A DNA stretch of 64,000 bases, from positions 1,178,001 to 1,242,000 of the forward strand of contig NZ_CP036262.1 of NCBI RefSeq assembly GCF_007741495.1, given 5' to 3'. The first letter of the stretch is position 1; each line of letters begins with the position of its first letter. The translations under genes were made by a program, and so were the position numbers. The notes below the pieces were generated by a model, which did not search any database, was not told the DNA's origin, and saw only the letters and a list, made by a program, of their open reading frames with translations. This DNA comes from Roseimaritima multifibrata (lineage in GTDB: Bacteria > Planctomycetota > Planctomycetia > Pirellulales > Pirellulaceae). Below are positions 1 through 9,300 of the stretch, one piece after another.

Positions 1-2431
1 CGAAAACTGTGGGTTTCAATTCTGGTGGTAGTTTTATGTCCGCTTCGTCCAGCCAGAGGATGCCGTTGGCACTTTTCTGCCCTGGTTCAACGGTAACCGG
101 AAACGTGCTGTGTACGCCTGCTGGTAAGTCATCGCAGTCAAAAACAACGGCTCCGTCAAAGCCATCATAGCGTTCGACTCGGACGGTAAATTCCCGGCCA
201 GCGCCCCTCAGTAGCGGTTGCTTGATCTCGGTTACCGAGGCGGAAAACGAGGGGCGTGCTGGTCGAATTCGCAATTCATACCGATAGTCGGCTCCCCCTT
301 CAAGCCGCCGATCCGAGATGGCGACTGTAAATAGGCCGTCGGAGGGTGCTCTAAATATCAAACGACTGTTCTTCCCTTCTCGCCGCATTGGATCGTCGTC
401 GTTCTGGTAACCGATTTCGAAAACGGGCAGTCCGTTTGCCAAAGGAGCCTCGTCCGTCGCTAGTGGTTTCACAATGTAGGCGGGCTCTCCGAGCGCATGG
501 GTAACATGCGAAGTTTCAAAGTAAGTCCAGCGGTCGCCTTCTCCGGGATAAACATCGAAGCCTGAATCGGGACCTCGGGGATGCATCCACAAGCGTGTTA
601 CTTCACCGTTCGAGTAGAGGTAGTCATCCAGGTGCATACCGTCCCAGCCGAACATTCGAAAATCATTTGATTGGGTACTGCTTTTTCCTCGAAAAGTAAA
701 ATAGGATTCGCGTACCGCTTGCAAGCGAACACGGGTAACGATTTTGCCTTCAGAATTTTCGATCTGAATAGTTGGGTCAAGCAATCCGCCTGCAGTGGTC
801 GTGTCTTTTGAGTCGGCCACCGCATCACAATCCACCGCCCACACCTCGCCCGCTTTGGCAGCCCAGCGAAAGCGATCGACTTGTTTGGGGGTATCGATAT
901 TTCCGTGAACGATCACGTTTCTCGGTAAGAGTGGAGGCGTCGCTAAGGCACTTGGTTTGGGGTTTTCCGCGACAACGGTTGGAGCCGCAAGGTCTAAGAA
1001 AATGGAATCGTGCTTCGGAGCCTCGGACGTCGGTGGATCCGGTTGAGCAAGCGAGGGAATTTCTCTGCGGACCAATGTCCCATCAAAGAGTGTCAAGAAG
1101 GCTTCTTTCCCATCCATCGCGACTGCCACATCGCTTGTTGTTGCCCCGAATGGCTGCAAAGTTGCAGCAACATTCCAGTCCGCAATACGCACAATTTTTG
1201 CGTTGCCGGATTCGCTGACGACGATCACCCCCTTGCCACCGGGGATGATGGCAATTCCGTTTAGGGAAGCATCATCGATATACCGAGTGGTAATCAGTGG
1301 ATTTGTGCGGGGTTTGTCAATGGATGTTAACTTCCATGCACGAAACCGATGGTCCGCACTACAAGCAAGGATATATTTTCCGTCCTCGGTAAACGTAACG
1401 GCTAACACTTCCCCTTCTGGTTGATTTAATGTGTCGAACCGCTCACCCGTTTCGACATTCCAAACCTTAACCGTCTCGTCTGCCGAGCCACTTACCAACA
1501 CCTTTCCATCCGGCGAAAAGGCGAGCCCCAGGATGGCTCCGTTGTGTCCCTCTAGACGGTTGACTAACTCTCCTGTGGCGACATCCCAAAGAAGTATCTG
1601 TTGGTCGTATCCGGCTGTCGCTAAACGTTGACCGTCCGGCGATAGTTCCGCAGCGTATAATGTGTCACGATGCCCTTGGAACAAGCGTTTCGAAGAGTGA
1701 GAAGAATGATCGGTTGCACTGTCGTCGGAGGGCTCCGCTTTACTTGCAGCTAACGCTTCCTCTTGTTTGGAAAGGTCTCCAAGTTCGATGAGAACCGCCA
1801 AACCATACTTGCCCGTTAGACCGGACGCGACGACAAGGGTTTTTCCGTCTTTGCTAAAACGAAGCGAATTAATTTTTCCGGGGAAATCCTCCCAGCGATT
1901 TAGGATCTCTCCCGAATCGGTTTGCAGCGTGACCGACCCGAACCGAGCGACTGCCAGAAGTTTACCACTTGGCGCGACGGAAACCGCCGTCGCCGGCTGA
2001 ATGGCTTCGGCGTCCGTCACAATCTTCGGAAACTGCATTGCAGGTGATGCTGATTCTTTGACGCCGTCTTTGGGGCCGATTGCCCCTTGTTCGATCCACT
2101 CCGTCAGGATTGCCAGTTCTTCTTCATTGAATCCGTCTTCTTCCGGAGGCATCTTGGGGGCAAGTGTCCCTTTGATCATCAACAGTATGCGACTGCTTTG
2201 AGCTGTGCCGGGAGTAATCGCTGGCCCAGAATCGCCGCCTCCCATTAATCCTGCATAACTAGCCAGCACCAGCCCTCCTTCGGGTTCATCCACCGAATGG
2301 CACGCAACGCAATGCTTCTCCAAGAGCGGCACGATCTCTGTGGAGAATGCAACGGCTTGCTTTGCTGACACCGATGAAATGGGCAGTCCACAAAGCAACA
2401 GCAGCAAGAGCAAAGCAGGCCGTAAGTTCAT
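1..2431 (-). CDS. Cytochrome c domain / WD40 repeat protein (3' end outside window)
   Basis: The frame is open from the ATG at 2431 to the window edge, so the C-terminus is missing. Residues 1-23 form a signal peptide with a run of seven leucines. A haem-binding CVACH motif follows at about residues 41-45, in the planctomycete cytochrome c context (EIVPLLEKHC, then EGGLVLASY). Next are WD40 blades, for example LSPDGQRLATAGYDQQILLWD and FSPDGKVLVSGSADETVKVW, then a beta-rich part resembling a pre-peptidase C-terminal domain. In-frame ATGs at 2458 and 2473 could add 9 or 14 residues; 2431 gives the cleanest signal peptide. It is last in a minus-strand run after the DUF1549/DUF1553 protein, the usual company of such proteins. 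An exported haem protein is likely; its substrate is unknown. Confidence 0.8.
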   Translation of the reverse strand, partial: MNLRPALLLLLLLCGLPISSVSAKQAVAFSTEIVPLLEKHCVACHSVDEPEGGLVLASYAGLMGGGDSGPAITPGTAQSSRILLMIKGTLAPKMPPEEDGFNEEELAILTEWIEQGAIGPKDGVKESASPAMQFPKIVTDAEAIQPATAVSVAPSGKLLAVARFGSVTLQTDSGEILNRWEDFPGKINSLRFSKDGKTLVVASGLTGKYGLAVLIELGDLSKQEEALAASKAEPSDDSATDHSSHSSKRLFQGHRDTLYAAELSPDGQRLATAGYDQQILLWDVATGELVNRLEGHNGAILGLAFSPDGKVLVSGSADETVKVWNVETGERFDTLNQPEGEVLAVTFTEDGKYILACSADHRFRAWKLTSIDKPRTNPLITTRYIDDASLNGIAIIPGGKGVIVVSESGNAKIVRIADWNVAATLQPFGATTSDVAVAMDGKEAFLTLFDGTLVRREIPSLAQPDPPTSEAPKHDSIFLDLAAPTVVAENPKPSALATPPLLPRNVIVHGNIDTPKQVDRFRWAAKAGEVWAVDCDAVADSKDTTTAGGLLDPTIQIENSEGKIVTRVRLQAVRESYFTFRGKSSTQSNDFRMFGWDGMHLDDYLYSNGEVTRLWMHPRGPDSGFDVYPGEGDRWTYFETSHVTHALGEPAYIVKPLATDEAPLANGLPVFEIGYQNDDDPMRREGKNSRLIFRAPSDGLFTVAISDRRLEGGADYRYELRIRPARPSFSASVTEIKQPLLRGAGREFTVRVERYDGFDGAVVFDCDDLPAGVHSTFPVTVEPGQKSANGILWLDEADIKLPPELKPTVF

Positions 2432-2582
2432 GTTTGGTATCACTAGCAAAGACGACATTGAGATGAGGGACATGGGGCCGGAGGGGATAGGTGAAGGTCG
2501 TTCATTCGCGATCGGTAAATCGTATGCCCGGCGGTTTTGTTCCAGCCGTTTTAGACTGTGATTAAATCCAAGTGAGCGAACC

Positions 2583-4850
2583 TTAATGGTTGAACGTAAA
2601 TTCGGCGCTCGTCAATACGCTCCATGCTAAGTCACGCCACGCAACCAAATTTTGATCTTCGTATTCTTGGGTGATTTGCTGTAGTGTTTGGCGTTCTTGT
2701 TCGGTTGGCATTCGCGACAGTGCTCGTTCAAACAATGCGGTGAGCACTTGATTCGTGTCGGCACCTTGTTGATCCAGTTGTACCAACAGATTGTCCACTG
2801 CATTTAGTTTGGGATTTAGCGTGTCGCCGTTTGATAAATGCAGTACCTGCACCAAGCTGGGTTCCGCACTACGTTCGCATTCGCAGACAATTTCTCTTGG
2901 GTTGCGGCCGAACGTTTTCAAAAAGTAAGAGGAAACCGCTGAATCGTACAGTTCGATCGCTCGGGTTCCTGCGGGGTAAAAATCAGTCTTTTGTACATCG
3001 GCCCCCGAGAAAGCTACTTGATCAAATGTCGTGGTTGTCTGCAGGACTTGGTCGACCGCGTCAAGCAGGACTTCAGCCATCAGACGACGCGGGTAGTAAC
3101 GGCTTAGGTAGCGGTCGTCATCTTTGTTGGTTGGCAGTGGAATGCTACTGCGTTGGTAGGTCTCACTTTCCAGGATCACTCGCATTAGACTTTTTAAGTC
3201 GAACTGAGCCTCTGCAAGATAATCGGCAGACGCTTGGAGTAACGGTTCGTTGGAGGCTGGGTTGCTAACCCGCAGGTCGTCGACAGGTTCAACCAATCCA
3301 CGGCCAAAAAAGTTCGCCCATACTCGGTTGGTAATCGCTCGAGCGAAGTAGGGGTTGTCCGCAGTCGTCATCCAGTCGGCCAGCGCCACGCGACGGTCAC
3401 CAGGAGCATCGAATTCCAGCGGTTGTGAATCCAGCGGAGTCGGTGGTTGTGGTTTCCCGCGTGTCGGTTGGATGACGTCTCCTGAATCGGTAACGTAAAG
3501 CGTACGGATCCCGTCGCCGTTACGCGTTTCGCCACCCCAGCCTTTCGCGCGGACTCGGGCGAATAGGTTTGCCATCCCGTAGTATTGATCGTTCGACCAT
3601 TTCTCCAGTGGATGGTTGTGGCATTTCGCACAGCCGATCGATAGCCCCATAAAAGCCTGACAGGCATTCTCCGTCATCTCTTCAGGAGTCTGATGCAGGG
3701 CGTAAAAATTCGTCGCGCCGTTTTCCGTGCTGACGCCGGTCGCTGTTAATATTTGACGAACAATTTTGTCCCATGGACGGTCTTCGGCCACCGCTCCGCG
3801 AATCCATTTGTAGTAGGCCTGGACGGCTTGTGGCCGGAGGCGGTTGCCGTTGATCAACAGCATGTCGCTCCACTTGTAGGTCCAGTAGTCGACGTAGTCT
3901 TCGCTGGACAACAGACGCTGGATCAGTTGGCTGCGGCGTTCGGGTGCGGGGGTACTTAAGTAGATCTGTCGTTGCTGCTCGTTTGGCAATCGGCCGACGG
4001 TATCTAAGAACGCACGTCGCAGGAATGTTTCATCATCGCAACGTGGAGAGGGAGGTAGATTAAGCGTCTGCAGCTGTTCCAGCACCAATTCGTCGATAAA
4101 GTTTTCACGTGGTGCTTTCGCGAATAGGCTTGGCGAGGTGGGGTGAGGGAACGAGACGGTCATCCGTGCCAATGCGATTCGGCTTCCAAACCAGACGCGA
4201 ATTGCCCCTTCACCACTTCCGCGAATGGTTACCAAACCGTTCTCATCCACGCCCGCAATCGATTCGTCCGTTGCTGAGAATTTGGCCCACGAGGTCACAT
4301 CAACGCTGCCCCCATCATCGTACTGGGCGTGTACTGTAAGCTGAGCTGTGTCGCCGGTTGCCAGGCGAGCCTTTTCGGGGGCGACCTTAATGTTGGTCAG
4401 TCTGGCATCCTCTTGGGCTGGTCCCGGGGCTCCAGCGGCGATCCATTCAGCAAGGATTTGGTAATCGCGAGAGTCCGTTTCCAGCCGAATTCCTCCCTTG
4501 TGAGGTAAGGTGCCGGTCGGTTTCGCAAGCAGCAAGCTACGCCCGGGGTCCGCGATTTCAATTCGCCTTCCACGATTTTGTTTGGTGATCGCAAGGTAAT
4601 CGGCTTCGCTATCGAAACCATGCAGCGACAATCGAAATCCTCCTTTACCTGCGAGGGTTCCGTGGCATGCGCCGGCATTGCAGCCGTGCCGCGACAGGAT
4701 CGACTGCACATCGTTGCGAAAGCTCCAAAGGCGATCGCTGGGGGCTGCTTCAGGTTCCTCGGCAACTGCATTGCAAGACATTGCAAGCAGGCCGATGCAG
4801 ACCACCATCGCCAAGATGGATCGTCGCGGTGCGGAAGGATTTTGTAACAC
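2583..4850 (-). CDS. DUF1549/DUF1553 planctomycete cytochrome protein with Ig-like domain
   Basis: 755 aa. A signal peptide (residues 1-30) precedes a planctomycete cytochrome c-like site, C57-NAGA-CH63, which has four residues between the cysteines rather than two. Residues about 150-230 look like a bacterial Ig-like (BIG2) domain. DUF1549 starts near ENFIDELVLEQL and contains a second motif, CAKCHNHPLEKW. DUF1553 begins at NPYFARAITNRVWANFFGRG and runs to the C-terminus. This order is typical of a family greatly expanded in planctomycetes; the biochemical role is not established. It follows the DUF1501 gene by 72 bp on the same strand, so cotranscription is likely, although a small hairpin lies between them. 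Confidence 0.9.
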   Translation of the reverse strand: MLQNPSAPRRSILAMVVCIGLLAMSCNAVAEEPEAAPSDRLWSFRNDVQSILSRHGCNAGACHGTLAGKGGFRLSLHGFDSEADYLAITKQNRGRRIEIADPGRSLLLAKPTGTLPHKGGIRLETDSRDYQILAEWIAAGAPGPAQEDARLTNIKVAPEKARLATGDTAQLTVHAQYDDGGSVDVTSWAKFSATDESIAGVDENGLVTIRGSGEGAIRVWFGSRIALARMTVSFPHPTSPSLFAKAPRENFIDELVLEQLQTLNLPPSPRCDDETFLRRAFLDTVGRLPNEQQRQIYLSTPAPERRSQLIQRLLSSEDYVDYWTYKWSDMLLINGNRLRPQAVQAYYKWIRGAVAEDRPWDKIVRQILTATGVSTENGATNFYALHQTPEEMTENACQAFMGLSIGCAKCHNHPLEKWSNDQYYGMANLFARVRAKGWGGETRNGDGIRTLYVTDSGDVIQPTRGKPQPPTPLDSQPLEFDAPGDRRVALADWMTTADNPYFARAITNRVWANFFGRGLVEPVDDLRVSNPASNEPLLQASADYLAEAQFDLKSLMRVILESETYQRSSIPLPTNKDDDRYLSRYYPRRLMAEVLLDAVDQVLQTTTTFDQVAFSGADVQKTDFYPAGTRAIELYDSAVSSYFLKTFGRNPREIVCECERSAEPSLVQVLHLSNGDTLNPKLNAVDNLLVQLDQQGADTNQVLTALFERALSRMPTEQERQTLQQITQEYEDQNLVAWRDLAWSVLTSAEFTFNH

Positions 4851-4876
4851 GTGTTTCTTTCGTCAGGCTGGATTCC

Positions 4877-4896
4877 GATGCCTCGGTTTAGGCATC
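4877..4896 (-). terminator. Small hairpin between the DUF1501 and DUF1549 genes
   Basis: Arms GATGCCT and AGGCATC enclose a 6-base loop in the 72-bp gap. There is no T-run on the minus-strand side, so this is more likely an RNA-processing or attenuating hairpin than a full terminator. Confidence 0.3.
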
Positions 4897-4922
4897 AGAG
4901 CTTGGAGCGATACCAAAAGTCA

Positions 4923-6299
4923 TTAGCTGAATAATTCGCGGATTTCACGAAAGCCAAAATCGACCAAGGGGAATGGACGGCCGCCGGGACCTGGCAGTTC
5001 TGCGTGTAGGTCTAGACCCAGGCTATGGAAAATGGTTGCAATGATCTCGCTGGGCGGTGCCGGGCGGTCGGCTGGGACTCCGCCAATCGGATCGCTCGCG
5101 CCGATGGCTCGACCACCCTGAACTCCACCTCCAGCAAAAGTACAACTGAAACATTGTGGCCAATGATCGCGTCCTCCTGCCGGATTCACTTTGGGGGTCC
5201 GCCCAAATTCGGCTAAGCCACAGACCATTGTGTCCTCCAACATTCCTCGGTCCGCAAGGTCTTCGATCAAAGCCGAGTAGCCTTGGTCATACATCGGGGC
5301 AACAATGTTCTTCATTCCCTCAATGGTCGTGAATGGTTTGCTGCCATGGATGTCCCAGGTCAGTTCATTAAAGACCGTCAGGAACGTATTGACGGTTACA
5401 AATCGGACACCGGCTTCCACCAATCGTCGGGAGAGCAAGCAGCATTGGCCAAACCGATTCATTCCGTAGCGTTCGCGTACCGCGGTTGGTTCTTTGGTAA
5501 GGTCAAAAGCGGAGCGAGCTTGAGGGCTGTTCATCAGGCGATAGGCTGCAGCGAAGTTTTTATCCATCAGTGCCGCGGATTCGGTCGCTTCAAAAGATCG
5601 CATTTTGCCTTCGATGGCGGCCCGCATGCGTCTTCGGCGGTCGATGCGAATATCACCCAGTGAATCGGGCGGCAGCAGATCTGGAACCTTAAAATTCGGC
5701 TGGCTAGGATCGGCCATTAGCGCGAAGGGATCGTAGGCTTTGCCCAAAAATCCTCCTGCTTGCCCATTGGGTAGATTGCCGCCGCCGCGCCCCATGGTTT
5801 CTGGCAAGACGACGTGAGCCGGTAAATCGGTGCGGCGACCTTTCAGGTACTGCAGCACTGCGCCAGCATGCGGATAGTTCACGCCGCCAGTGAATTGCCG
5901 ACCGGTCTGCATCATCTGCCAGCCCGCGTCATGGACGGCCGCTGCATTGTGATAACAGGACCGAACAATCGAAAATTTGTCAGCGACCTTTGCGTGTCCC
6001 GGAAGGATTTCCGAAATTTGAAAGTCACCCTTTGTGGCAATCGGTTGGAACGGCCCGCGGATCTCCGCAGGGGCCTGCGGTTTCATGTCAAACGTATCAA
6101 GCTGGCTAGGAGCCCCCAGGTTAAAGATCATGATGCATGATCGATTGTCTTTGGACTTGTCGGTTAAACCTGCCTCCTTGGCCGCCAGTAATTGAGGCAG
6201 ACCAAATCCGATTGCTCCTAGCGTACCCGCCTGCAGGAAATCGCGGCGTGTGGTTCCGTTGCAGGTATGCGACTTTCCGCGTGAAATCAAGTTCAGCAT
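4923..6299 (-). CDS. DUF1501 family protein (Tat-exported, sulfatase-like fold)
   Basis: 458 aa. The N-terminus has a twin-arginine signal (TTRRDFLQAG, about residues 16-25) followed by a hydrophobic stretch ending LLAAKE. Diagnostic DUF1501 stretches include MIFNLGAPSQLDTFDMKP, VRSCYHNAAAVHDAGWQMM and LAEFGRTPKVNPAGGRDHWP. DUF1501 proteins belong to the alkaline phosphatase/sulfatase-like fold and are nearly always encoded beside a DUF1549/DUF1553 gene, as here (next gene downstream). Folded export by Tat fits a metal-containing periplasmic enzyme, but the substrate is unknown. Confidence 0.9.
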   Translation of the reverse strand: MLNLISRGKSHTCNGTTRRDFLQAGTLGAIGFGLPQLLAAKEAGLTDKSKDNRSCIMIFNLGAPSQLDTFDMKPQAPAEIRGPFQPIATKGDFQISEILPGHAKVADKFSIVRSCYHNAAAVHDAGWQMMQTGRQFTGGVNYPHAGAVLQYLKGRRTDLPAHVVLPETMGRGGGNLPNGQAGGFLGKAYDPFALMADPSQPNFKVPDLLPPDSLGDIRIDRRRRMRAAIEGKMRSFEATESAALMDKNFAAAYRLMNSPQARSAFDLTKEPTAVRERYGMNRFGQCCLLSRRLVEAGVRFVTVNTFLTVFNELTWDIHGSKPFTTIEGMKNIVAPMYDQGYSALIEDLADRGMLEDTMVCGLAEFGRTPKVNPAGGRDHWPQCFSCTFAGGGVQGGRAIGASDPIGGVPADRPAPPSEIIATIFHSLGLDLHAELPGPGGRPFPLVDFGFREIRELFS

Positions 6300-6319
6300 G
6301 ATATGGTTCCTAAAACCCG

Positions 6320-9300
6320 CTACTTGGAGGGCCGCAGTTCGATTCGGTCTAACCCGACCATGAATCGGCGTAACGCAGATTTGTTGGCCCCGGTAATCTC
6401 AAGTTCAAAGGTAAGCGGTTGTCCCTTGGGAATCGTGACTCCTTGCCATTCTAGCGGTTCAGCCAATGACACTTTGGGATCGAACAAATCGATCTCTAAA
6501 GGCGATATGCCCGGTCCGCGGACTTGCAGTTGGGCGTAGTCAACGGCTCGAGTTAGATACATCGTGACGTCGTAAGTCCCTTCGGCGGGGACTGGAAGCG
6601 TTACCTTTAGTACCGACCCTGGTTTGCCACCCGTCCACCAGAGTTGCGAATCTCCCGACCAATCGCCACCAAAACCGCCCATCGCTTGCGGGCGAAGGGC
6701 TCCGGCGGTTGCTTTGCTGCGGGAAACCAACCATTCGCCTTCAAGACGCCAGGTGCCTTCCTGGTCGGGGACGGGAAGTACCTGATCGGCTGACTGACCG
6801 GGGAGCGGTACTTGTGAATCACCGCTCAGATATCGAAAAAGTTCGCGGATCTGTTGGTCGGTCATTGGTTCAAGTTGACCTTCGGGCATCAACGACATCT
6901 GTGAAAGCACGCGTTCTTCGACGTTCGCTTTGGCAAGCACGACCGATTCCGTCGCGGTTTGCACGGTGACTGCCGATTCGTTTTCGCTTTTAACCAGACC
7001 GCTGACCAACCGGCCATCATCCATCAGAAATTGAGTCATCTGGTAATCGCGGCCAATCAGGGCGTTGGGTTCCAGGATGTTTTCCATCCAGTACTTCAAA
7101 TCGGTTCGGTTGGCACCGGTGATTTCTGGACCGATCGATTCCCCCGTTCCAAACAGTTTGTGGCACTTGCCGCAGTTGGTGTCATATAGCAATCGACCAT
7201 TGGAACGATCCGCTTTTTGATATGCATTGCCGGACAACAGCTTTTGCAGACGAGTGTACTGTGCCGCTTTTTCCGAGGACGATGTCCCGATCCGGCCCCA
7301 TGCCTTTTCCAGACGCGCATTTAGTTCGCTGTCGTTTAAAGCGACTGCTTGGCGAACGATAAATGCGGGAACCGTTTGAGAGGCAATTTTTTCGGACTGC
7401 ATCGCTTCGGCCAATAACTTTGCTGAAGCTAATCGAGCGACCAAGGTGTTCAGTGCAGCGGTTTGGGCTGCAGGTGACAAAGCGTCATATCGAGCGATCA
7501 ATTGAGCCGCGATTTGGGGATTGTCAAATTGAGCAAGTGCCTTGATCGCAGGGACTGCAACGGCTGGATCCTCCAGGTAGTTCACCAATTTGTCAGCTAG
7601 ATTCACATCGCCGATTGTCGACAAAATTTTCAACGCAGCCACACGCTGTGAGGCCGGTTTGTCCGTGTCCTCAAATGTCGATTGGTAGTACGGCAGAACG
7701 CTGGGATCGCCGAATCCAACGGCGACTGAGCGAGCCGTTTCTTGTAACGCGGGTTCCGCGGTATCCAGAATCTGTTGATAGGACGCAGGCCATGCTTTTG
7801 GCATCGGCAGACCTGCGCGGCTGGTCGTTGCCTGCAACAGTTCTTCCAGGATCAGTTTATGATATTTCTTGGCTGCGGACTGCGATACTTGAGCCGCCAG
7901 TATCTCGCGACCTTCCTCGGTGGCCGCCGTTCGGCGAATGGTGTATCGCAGAAGGTCGGGCCAACCGCTTTGCATCGCCAGTTGGAAAGCACGACCTGGG
8001 TCTTCGCCCGCCAGAGGTTCAAAACCGTACCAAACCAACAGCGGGATATTGCGATCATTCAAGTCGACATGGTGGGTAACCAGTCCGGTGACGATCGGCC
8101 AGCGTTGCTCCAGCGGAAGGCGTTGCAGGACCGCAGCAAGCTGACGACGGACTGCAGGGCTGGATTCTGAACGTGCAAGATCCGCAAGCATTGTCAAAGT
8201 CGACGCATCCAGCGCTTGCTCGGATTCGCCCAGCATGGTGACAGCCCAGCTTCGGACGTAAGGATCGGAGTCCTTCAAAATTTGCTGCAATGCGGGCACA
8301 TCCAGTCCGCCGATCGCCCAGTTGGTCCAGAGGGCACGAAGGCGATCGCGTTGACTATTTGTTTCTGCAAATTGGTTCGCCAGTGCTTCTTGTACCTTTG
8401 AGCGATCCAGCGTGCCGGCTGCTGCGCGTTCTTGAAGCAAGCGTTGTGCGCGGCGAGCAAAATAGCCGTTGTCGCTTGATAGCCTGGCTGCCAACTGAAT
8501 GTCGGACTCTTTGCTTAGGTCGAAGCGATAGGGACGTACATCGCCATACCGAAAACGAAACAGTCGGCCGTCACTGCGATTCCAAATTTCTGGCGAGCGG
8601 TTGTGGCATGTTTGGGGATCGTGCCAGTCGGAGGTGTAGATGGCCCCGTCCGGCCCGACCATGATTCCAACCCCAATTTGCTGATGATCTTGAGATAGTG
8701 AAAAATCGGGGCGATGGCGACCGATGTAGCCGCTGCCCTCATCTTCGACTGCATCGACGACGATTCGATGCCCATGCAGGTTGTGCATCATCAATTGCCC
8801 TTGATACTCTGCCGGAAAAACACCACCGTTGTAGATCGCCAGTCCACAATGAGCGTGTCCACCACCAACCATCGACGTGTCGAGTGGTTTTTCGGCGGTA
8901 AGTTTCCGGTCCACTCGTCCAGCGTCATTGGCTGAACCGAACGTCCCGTCGCCGTAATGTAAATGGTCAGCGATGGTTGAAATGTCGTCGTAGATATATG
9001 GATTGAAGTGAGTTCCTGCTTGGCGAAAATAGCGTCCGCCCTGCTGGATGTGAAACAGATGGGGAATCACGCAGGCTTCAATAAACCAGTCTCCACGATC
9101 ATTGAAATCAAGTCCCCATGGATTGCTGCTCCCTTCTGCGTAGACTTCGAATTCATGACGAGTGGGATGGTACCGCCAGATCCCTGCGTTGATTGGAATG
9201 CGTTGATCATCCTTTGTCCCCGGTTTACCAACGCGAGAGTGTGTGAAGACTCCGTGGCAACCGTATAGCCAGCCGTCGGGGCCCCAAGTAAATGAATTCA

